Shown here: positions 32,666 to 38,635 of the stretch, piece after piece
Layout of the letters: each line of letters begins with the position of its first letter
How positions within the stretch are numbered: position 1 is the first letter of the stretch
Assembly (NCBI GenBank): GCA_934140575.1
Contig: CAKPBJ010000013.1
Coordinates: 1 to 38,635, forward strand
Length of the DNA stretch: 38,635 bases
DNA from: an uncultured Bacilli bacterium
Lineage (GTDB): Bacteria; Bacillota_I; Bacilli_A; RF39; UBA660
Direction of reading: 5' to 3'
Translations under genes and position numbers: made by a program
Notes under the pieces: generated by a model
Seen by the model: the letters and a program-made list of their open reading frames with translations, nothing else
What the model was told of the DNA's origin: nothing
Database searches by the model: none

Positions 32666-34690
32666 CTATTCAGTTGGAGCCTTATCAGAGGTACTGCCAG
32701 ATATATCACCAGAAGAACCATCAGAAGAACCACTATTCTCACCACCTGAATTAATAGGTGGCTTAGAATCTACATCTTCTTTCTTATCACCATTACTCTC
32801 AGTCTTATCATCCTTTGAAGTACTTGTGGATGTATTATTTTTAGTAGTAGTTTTTTCATCAGAATCCTTCTTTGTACTACCACCAGATAATGTAAGAGTA
32901 ACACTTCCAGATATTAAATCAATACGTTTATTTGCAGGATAACTTTGGGAAACTACATGACCACCAGTTCCTTTAAATACAACTGATATTCCAAGTCTTG
33001 AAGCTGCACTTCTAGCTTGTGCTTCAGAGTCACCTACGAAGCTAGGTAATAAAGTATAAGCGTGATTTGATTTATAAGGACCCTCTCCAATAACTTCAAC
33101 CTCATATGGCTCATTTATTGAGAATGAGAATTTTTTAATTGTTTTATGTTCAGCAAGCTCCAAATTTTCTTTCATAGCTTGAATTATATCCTTACGACTA
33201 TTTTTATTTGGTACATAATCCCAAAGGACCATTCTAGCACGTTCATCATAAATCATTTGACCAGTACCTTGTAAATATAATCTTTGAATACTTACAATAT
33301 CAGATTCATCAGAACTTAAACTCTTCTTTAATATGTCCTTACCAACATTATAGAAAGAAAGAATTTGTTTTGTAGTAAGGTTTGTATCCATACTATTAGA
33401 TACAGTGTTCAAAATATCCATAAAAGTAGAAACATCATCAATTGTCTTAATTTTATTAATTAATGCTTTTATTATTTCTTGTTGATGCTCAGCTCTACCA
33501 AAATCTCCATTTACAAGTTGTTTTCTGTTTCTTGCATAAACTAATGCTTGTTCACCGTTTAATACTTGTTGACCTGGTTGAATACATATTTGACTACCAC
33601 GAGAAGAATCATCTGTACATAATTCTTTCTCAACATTCATCTCAACACCACCAACAGCATCAACTAATTTAACTAAACCTTTAAAGTTAATCTTTGCATA
33701 ATAGTCAATATTAACATTAAAGTAGTCTTCTATCGTATTAATCATACAATCATTACCATAAGCAGCTGCATGAGTTATCTTATTTTCAGGCTTTCCACTC
33801 CAACAAGATATAGGAACATAACTATCTCTTGGAATAGAGAACATAGTAGCATTAAGTGTTTTTGGATTAAAAGTAATAAGAATTAAAGTATCACCATTTG
33901 CAATAGCATTCTCACTTAAAACTTCATCTGTAGAATCAATTCCCATAAGAAGAATAGTAAATGGTTCAGTAATACTCTTACCAGAAGAAGCAGTTTCTAC
34001 TGAAGAACTACTAGCTTTTTTCATTTTTTTACTTTTACTAATTATAACTTTTGTATCTGTCTCAATATTTTCATATCCTGTAATTCCTGAAAACATAGAT
34101 GGATAATGACTTGAAACAAACATTCCATCGATTTCTCCAGAATATAAATCAACAAGCATACTTGTATAATCATCATACTTAGTAATTTTATTTTCATCAT
34201 TCAATTTATTTTCTTTAATTATCTCTTGAGGAATAATATATCCTTCAGGACTGGTCTTATCAGATAAAATACCAATAGTCATATCAGATAAATCCTTAAT
34301 ATCATTTGCCTTATTATTACTCATTACAATTAAATCACTTTTATAAGTTACATAAGTTTTATTTAATCCACTTATTTTTCCATACACATAAAATATTGCT
34401 CCACCAACAATTAAGCAAATAATCATGTATAGAATAACAAGTACTAAGAATGTTTTTTTCTTAGTTTTCTTCTTCTCATTATTTTTAAAATACTTTTTAC
34501 ATTTAAATAATATAAAAATATCTATAAAAACAAAAATACCTATCACAATATATCTAATCAATGTTTCAATAGAACTAAGTAATAATAATTCATATATTGC
34601 AAAAATACTACTTAAAATTGCACTAATTCCAAAAAAACATGCGATTTTACTAAATAAACCAGAACCTTCTTTTTTCTCTTTTTTTGCCAT
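32666..34690 (-). CDS. LytR-CpsA-Psr family protein with binding-protein-like and PASTA-like modules
   Basis: 674 residues. Three membrane segments (about 14-36, 44-63, 80-104), then a segment like half of a solute-binding protein (about 115-225: LSDMTIGILSDKTSPEG, DLYSGEIDGMF). The LCP domain runs about 245-450 with the lipid-phosphate residues in LLMGIDS, SIPRDSYV (Arg near 289) and ALVYARNRKQ. A PASTA-like module lies at about 545-602 (LLPSFVGDSEAQARS...VVSQSYPA), then a Ser/Thr/Lys/Gly-rich tail. LCP enzymes attach teichoic acid or other glycopolymers to peptidoglycan. Size is about twice a minimal LCP protein. It is divergent from the glucosaminidase gene. Confidence 0.9.
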   Translation of the reverse strand: MAKKEKKEGSGLFSKIACFFGISAILSSIFAIYELLLLSSIETLIRYIVIGIFVFIDIFILFKCKKYFKNNEKKKTKKKTFLVLVILYMIICLIVGGAIFYVYGKISGLNKTYVTYKSDLIVMSNNKANDIKDLSDMTIGILSDKTSPEGYIIPQEIIKENKLNDENKITKYDDYTSMLVDLYSGEIDGMFVSSHYPSMFSGITGYENIETDTKVIISKSKKMKKASSSSVETASSGKSITEPFTILLMGIDSTDEVLSENAIANGDTLILITFNPKTLNATMFSIPRDSYVPISCWSGKPENKITHAAAYGNDCMINTIEDYFNVNIDYYAKINFKGLVKLVDAVGGVEMNVEKELCTDDSSRGSQICIQPGQQVLNGEQALVYARNRKQLVNGDFGRAEHQQEIIKALINKIKTIDDVSTFMDILNTVSNSMDTNLTTKQILSFYNVGKDILKKSLSSDESDIVSIQRLYLQGTGQMIYDERARMVLWDYVPNKNSRKDIIQAMKENLELAEHKTIKKFSFSINEPYEVEVIGEGPYKSNHAYTLLPSFVGDSEAQARSAASRLGISVVFKGTGGHVVSQSYPANKRIDLISGSVTLTLSGGSTKKDSDEKTTTKNNTSTSTSKDDKTESNGDKKEDVDSKPPINSGGENSGSSDGSSGDISGSTSDKAPTE

Positions 34691-34725
34691 ATTCTTCCTC
34701 CAAACATAAAAACTCTTATTATAAA

Positions 34726-34754
34726 ATTATAACTAAAATCTATCACTTTTACAA
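34726..34754 (-). promoter_or_regulatory. Promoter of the LCP gene (minus strand)
   Basis: On the minus strand TTGTAA (complement of 34749-34754), 17 nt, TATAAT (complement of 34726-34731). The ribosome site GGAGGAAG precedes the ATG. Confidence 0.8.
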
Positions 34755-34854
34755 GACTACGAAGTTTACTTGTATAAATATAAAAAATGTACTGTAAAAA
34801 AAATGTAAATAACTAAGTTCTAAAATAAAAAATATATCTTTAAAAAAATATACC

Positions 34855-34863
34855 TGTTATAAT
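34855..34863 (+). promoter_or_regulatory. Extended -10 promoter of the glucosaminidase gene
   Basis: TGTTATAAT; no clear -35. The ATG at 34902 follows GAGGAGGT. Confidence 0.65.
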
Positions 34864-34901
34864 ATTATATATAATTAGGATAGTAGAGGAGGTATATAAT
34901 A

Positions 34902-37900
34902 ATGAAAAGAAAAGAAATAATATTAATGATTATATTTTCAATCTTTTTCATAAGTAAAAATACATATGCCTTTGATGCTAATAATTATCAATACAAAAGT
35001 CTTTGTGGTTCATATGAGGTTGCAGGATTTCATTCAGATGGTGTAATAGATCCTGTATATTGCACAAATAATTTCAATGATGCTAAAAACTGGATGAAAA
35101 ACAATGGTGCTAAAGATTTAGCCGTTATGACTAAAGTGAATGGAAAAACAAAGATAATTGATGCCAATATGGCCTTATTAGATTTAAGTGTAAATCCTGA
35201 TACTTTAACTTATTTCTTTGGAAATAGTGAATTAACAGGTAGTGCTTATACATATATGGATACTGGTTCATTATATGGTGGAGTAGATGGTGCACATCTA
35301 GATTCTGCGTATTCAAACGCAAAAGGAGTATGGACTGCAAAAGTAAAAATTGGAAATTATACAGGTTGGATTAAACAGACAGCATATGAAATAGTTCCAA
35401 TAACTTGGATAAAATCATCTAGTTCATATACAATAACAAATAGCTCAATAAGACATAACTATGTATCAAAGATTCAAAATACTTATAGTGGAAGTAGTGG
35501 TAGAACAATAGGACCAAAACCAGATATGTTATCAGAAGGAACTTACTATTCATATGATGGTCATTACTTTTATAAAAGTCTAGAAACTTTAATTAAAGAT
35601 TACAAAAGTGGAAACTATAATAATTCAGTAAATAAAAATAATGAATATTATAATTATTATATGTACTTATCAAATCATACAAAAACCAGTTATTCTAGTT
35701 TAAATATAGATGAATATATAAGAAATAATATGGGAATTAAACAAGATGCGTACGGAAATGCAAGTAACAACGGTTCATCTAGACTATATGGTTCAGGAAC
35801 ATTTTTCTATTATGCTCAACAAAAATATGGAGTAAATGCAATTTTATCTCTTAGTTTAAGTAGAAATGAAACTGCTAACGGAGCAAGTAAACTTGCAGTT
35901 GAAAAAAATAATGGATTTGGACTTAATGCAGTAGATTCTAATCCAATTCATGCAGCAAATTGGTATCCAACATTTGCAAGCAGTATTTTAGGATACGCTT
36001 CAAAATGGATAACTGATGGATATGCACATCCAGTTGATTGGAGATACTTTGGTCCACAATTTGGAGATAAATTAATTGGTATGAATGTTAAATATGCATC
36101 AGATACATATTGGTCAGAAAAAATGGCCTCAAATTATTACTCTTTAGATACAGCTCTAGGATTACAAGATTATAATTATTATCAATTGGGAGTAGTAACA
36201 GGACCAACAAATGCCTATAAAGAAGCAAATACATCATCTAAACTAGTATACAAGTATCCAGAAAAAGAAGATGCTGTAGTAATAGTTGGAGAAGTAACAT
36301 CAAATGGAGAAAAATGGTATAAATTAGTAAGTGATTTAAATGTAAATTCAAATTATGATTATCAATCAGGAAATGATTATAATTGGAATGCATACGTTTA
36401 TGTAAAAGCAAATCAAGTAAAAAAAATAAATAAAGGAAAAAATGGATATATTACACCAAATTCAGTAACAGAATATCAAGATAGTAATTATTCATATAAT
36501 TTATTAATAGATAACAAAGAATTATCTCCAAAGGTTGGAATTTCTACAAATAATATTCCATATTATTATGATTCCTCACTAACAAGCAAGACAGGAAGTA
36601 CACTATTAAAAGATAGATATGTAATGATTTATGCGATAGCATATGATAATAATGGTAGAACAATTTCATACTTAGTATCAAGCGATTATTGGTATAGTCA
36701 AAAACATTGGGTAAGTGCTGATTCAATTAAACAAACAAACACATCATATGGACGAGTTTCAGTAACTGCTTCAGGAAATCAATATACATGGGTAAATTAC
36801 AATACGGAAGACGCTAAGTACTCTTTAATTAGTGGATTATATACAAATTCTTATGTTCCTGTTCTAGAAAAAAAAGTAGTAAGTGGAAGTACATGGTATA
36901 AAGTACCAGTATCCCTAACATCAAATAATAATGTTTATGGTTGGACTTTAGCTCAAGCACCTAATGTTTCAATATCTTTATCAACACCAATTGTGGAAAA
37001 TAATCCCCCAGTAATAGAAGCTGTGGATAAAACAATTATAGAAGGGGACAATTTTAATCCAAAAGAAAATGTAAAAGCATATGATACAGAAGATAAAGAC
37101 ATAACATCAAAAATTGAAGTTTTAGAAAATAAAGTAGATTCAAAAACACCAGGTACATATAAAGTTATATATAAAGTAACTGACAGTAATAATGCATCAA
37201 CTACAAAAACAATAACAGTTACAGTAAAAGAAAATAAAGCTCCAGTAATAGAAGCAAATGATAAAACTATTAAAATGGGAGATTCATTTAAAGACCTTGA
37301 TGAAGTAAAAGCAACAGATGAAGAAGACGGAGATATAACAAAAAAAATAAAAGTAAAAGAATCAACAGTTGATACAAAAACACCAGGTATCTATAAAGTA
37401 ATTTATGAAGTAACTGATTCTAAAGGAAAAACATCAACAAAAGAAATAAAAGTAACAGTAGAGAAAAAAGAAGACGATAAAAAAGACGATAATATAAATC
37501 CAGGAGATTCAGATTTAGACATAGATGATTTAGATGAAACTGATGGAATATTCTACTTAGATTACATGAAAGTTATAAATAATAAATTACAGATAAAAGG
37601 ATATAATACAATAAATGGTATTAATAATGATTTAGATACTGATATTAAATATTATATAATGTATTATAATATCGATACTGAAGAATATAGTATTGATGAA
37701 ATGAATAGAATAAAAGACAAAAAAGAAATAACAAGACCAGTATTTGGACCTGATGACAAAGATTATAATTACTCATGGTTTAAATATGACTTTAATTTAA
37801 AAGATATAGAAAATGGTAATTATATATTATCAGTAATTGCTATGACAGATAATGAATATTCTGTAAATATCATTTCAAATTTATTAAATAAAGAACAAGT

Positions 37901-38462
37901 AACATCATATAATGGAGATAAAAAAGTAGTAATTAGAAACAACTATAATTACAAAGAATCTCCAGTAGAATTAATAATAAGAGATAATGAACTTGCTAAA
38001 AAGACAGCCTCATCTTATTATAATCAATATGATACTGTAAGAACATTAGAATTTAATAATAATAAACTACATATAAAAGGATTAACTTATTCATATGGAA
38101 TGAATTTAGGTAATAATAAAATAATAACTAGAAAGATAATATTTGAGAATCAAAAAACATATAAAACATATAGTTATGAGTTAGATTATACGTTAGACGG
38201 ATTATATGAAGCAATACTACCTGATGACGATAACTTATCAAAAGAAAAAGCATGGTATGATAAAACAATAGATTTAAAAGAAATACCAAAAGGTACATAT
38301 ACAATCTATATCACAACAAGTGCTAATATTACCGATATTTCAGAATTACCAAACAGTTTAAACAAAGACTATTCAAAAATAAAAACAACTATAGATAATA
38401 AGAAATATTCATTTAATACTAACTTCGATAGAGATAGTAGAATAGAATTAATTGTAGAATAA
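34902..38462 (+). CDS. Secreted multi-domain N-acetylglucosaminidase (GH73-type)
   Basis: 1186 residues. Signal peptide 1-23 (ends TYA). After an N-terminal region with SYDGHYFY, the glucosaminidase domain lies at about 290-420: LYGSGTFFYYAQQKYGVN, the likely catalytic Glu323 in SRNETANG, and the GFGLNAVDSNP and YATDTYW-like blocks. Next come SH3-like wall-binding segments (about 425-690), two Ig-like repeats (about 701-778 and 780-855, both with YKVIY.VTDS), an acidic linker, and two related C-terminal domains (about 880-1028 and 1045-1186) that share NNKL.IKG, DLK.I..G.Y and IELI. No sortase motif. It would cut glycan strands in cell-wall turnover or separation. Confidence 0.88.
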   Translation: MKRKEIILMIIFSIFFISKNTYAFDANNYQYKSLCGSYEVAGFHSDGVIDPVYCTNNFNDAKNWMKNNGAKDLAVMTKVNGKTKIIDANMALLDLSVNPDTLTYFFGNSELTGSAYTYMDTGSLYGGVDGAHLDSAYSNAKGVWTAKVKIGNYTGWIKQTAYEIVPITWIKSSSSYTITNSSIRHNYVSKIQNTYSGSSGRTIGPKPDMLSEGTYYSYDGHYFYKSLETLIKDYKSGNYNNSVNKNNEYYNYYMYLSNHTKTSYSSLNIDEYIRNNMGIKQDAYGNASNNGSSRLYGSGTFFYYAQQKYGVNAILSLSLSRNETANGASKLAVEKNNGFGLNAVDSNPIHAANWYPTFASSILGYASKWITDGYAHPVDWRYFGPQFGDKLIGMNVKYASDTYWSEKMASNYYSLDTALGLQDYNYYQLGVVTGPTNAYKEANTSSKLVYKYPEKEDAVVIVGEVTSNGEKWYKLVSDLNVNSNYDYQSGNDYNWNAYVYVKANQVKKINKGKNGYITPNSVTEYQDSNYSYNLLIDNKELSPKVGISTNNIPYYYDSSLTSKTGSTLLKDRYVMIYAIAYDNNGRTISYLVSSDYWYSQKHWVSADSIKQTNTSYGRVSVTASGNQYTWVNYNTEDAKYSLISGLYTNSYVPVLEKKVVSGSTWYKVPVSLTSNNNVYGWTLAQAPNVSISLSTPIVENNPPVIEAVDKTIIEGDNFNPKENVKAYDTEDKDITSKIEVLENKVDSKTPGTYKVIYKVTDSNNASTTKTITVTVKENKAPVIEANDKTIKMGDSFKDLDEVKATDEEDGDITKKIKVKESTVDTKTPGIYKVIYEVTDSKGKTSTKEIKVTVEKKEDDKKDDNINPGDSDLDIDDLDETDGIFYLDYMKVINNKLQIKGYNTINGINNDLDTDIKYYIMYYNIDTEEYSIDEMNRIKDKKEITRPVFGPDDKDYNYSWFKYDFNLKDIENGNYILSVIAMTDNEYSVNIISNLLNKEQVTSYNGDKKVVIRNNYNYKESPVELIIRDNELAKKTASSYYNQYDTVRTLEFNNNKLHIKGLTYSYGMNLGNNKIITRKIIFENQKTYKTYSYELDYTLDGLYEAILPDDDNLSKEKAWYDKTIDLKEIPKGTYTIYITTSANITDISELPNSLNKDYSKIKTTIDNKKYSFNTNFDRDSRIELIVE

Positions 38463-38478
38463 TTAAACAATTTAAAAG

Positions 38479-38511
38479 TCTTACTCCAACAAAAGGTAGT
38501 AAGATTTTTTT
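38479..38511 (+). terminator. Terminator after the glucosaminidase gene
   Basis: 7-bp stem TCTTACT (38479-38485) / AGTAAGA (38498-38504), then T7. Confidence 0.8.
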
Positions 38512-38516
38512 AGTTA

Positions 38517-38546
38517 AAATAATTAATTTGGTAAAATTAATTATTT
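38517..38546. repeat. Perfect 13-bp inverted repeat with 4-nt loop
   Basis: AAATAATTAATTT (38517-38529) and its exact complement (38534-38546) flank GGTA. It is followed by only three T, so it is not an obvious terminator. Composed only of A and T in the stem. Confidence 0.6.
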
Positions 38547-38635
38547 GCTAACTTATATTATAAATAAAATAAAAAAACATCTAAGAAAAAAATATAAATC
38601 ATCTTAGAAATAATATATGAATTTAGTAAAAGTAC

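Noticed and set aside
1..38635. Alternative genetic code (TGA as Trp)
   Set aside because: TGA serves as stop at several well-defined gene ends (ATGA overlaps) and Trp is coded by TGG in conserved motifs.

Overview
The window is a strongly AT-rich chromosomal segment from a low-GC Gram-positive bacterium (Bacillota). TGA is used as a stop (for example in the ATGA overlaps of tsaE/tsaB and tsaB/rimI), so the genetic code is standard and not that of Mycoplasma. Shine-Dalgarno sites are clear (AGGAGG, AGGTGA), GatCAB is present, and a Gram-positive wall is implied by lipoteichoic acid synthase, an LCP ligase, sortase with a sortase substrate, and a secreted glucosaminidase. An uncultured gut-type Bacilli or Clostridia lineage is my best guess; nothing in the window fixes genus or family.

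Layout. 1-2774: tldD and tldE (pmbA), a two-subunit metalloprotease. 2859-5401: the t6A/ribosome cluster tsaE-tsaB-rimI-tsaD. 5480-7833: an iron-dependent alcohol dehydrogenase followed by a FIST-domain sensor protein. 7834-8790: an accessory-looking stretch on the minus strand with a possible 26-residue membrane peptide, a two-HTH XRE regulator whose start looks frameshifted at an A7 tract, and about 330 bases without a convincing gene. 8791-11391 (minus): an ABC importer of the NitT/TauT/ThiY type (binding protein, ATPase, permease). 11475-12014: a YfcE-type phosphodiesterase. 12124-15273: a surface cassette made of a thioester-domain, CnaB-repeat, sortase-anchored protein, its sortase, and a membrane/coiled-coil protein of unknown role. 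15394-26046: DNA repair and translation housekeeping (pcrA, nucleotidyltransferase, ligA, MazG-like, an acidic membrane protein, exodeoxyribonuclease III, gatCAB). 26108-29434: an operon of a small membrane protein, a double periplasmic-binding/degenerate GGDEF protein, and a YihY-family membrane protein. 29571-32285: LTA synthase and a small membrane-anchored protein. 32666-34690 (minus): a large LCP protein with extra domains. 34902-38462: a secreted multi-domain glucosaminidase.

How the genes work together. About half the window is cell-envelope work: polymer synthesis (LtaS), polymer attachment (LCP), protein attachment (sortase cassette), and peptidoglycan cleavage (GH73). The rest is core information processing in an order partly familiar from other Firmicutes (pcrA, ligA and gatCAB close together). 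Gene junctions are very compact: rho-independent terminators often include the stop codon of the upstream gene, and a strong extended -10 (TGNTATAAT) follows within a few bases of the T-tract.

I see no rRNA, tRNA, CRISPR array, IS element, prophage or known riboswitch. The most notable items are the thioester adhesin/sortase cassette with a variant sorting motif and a sortase lacking the usual Arg, the DGNEF-type degenerate GGDEF sensor, the LCP protein with binding-protein-like and PASTA-like modules, the possible slippery start of the XRE regulator, and the possible micropeptide downstream of it.
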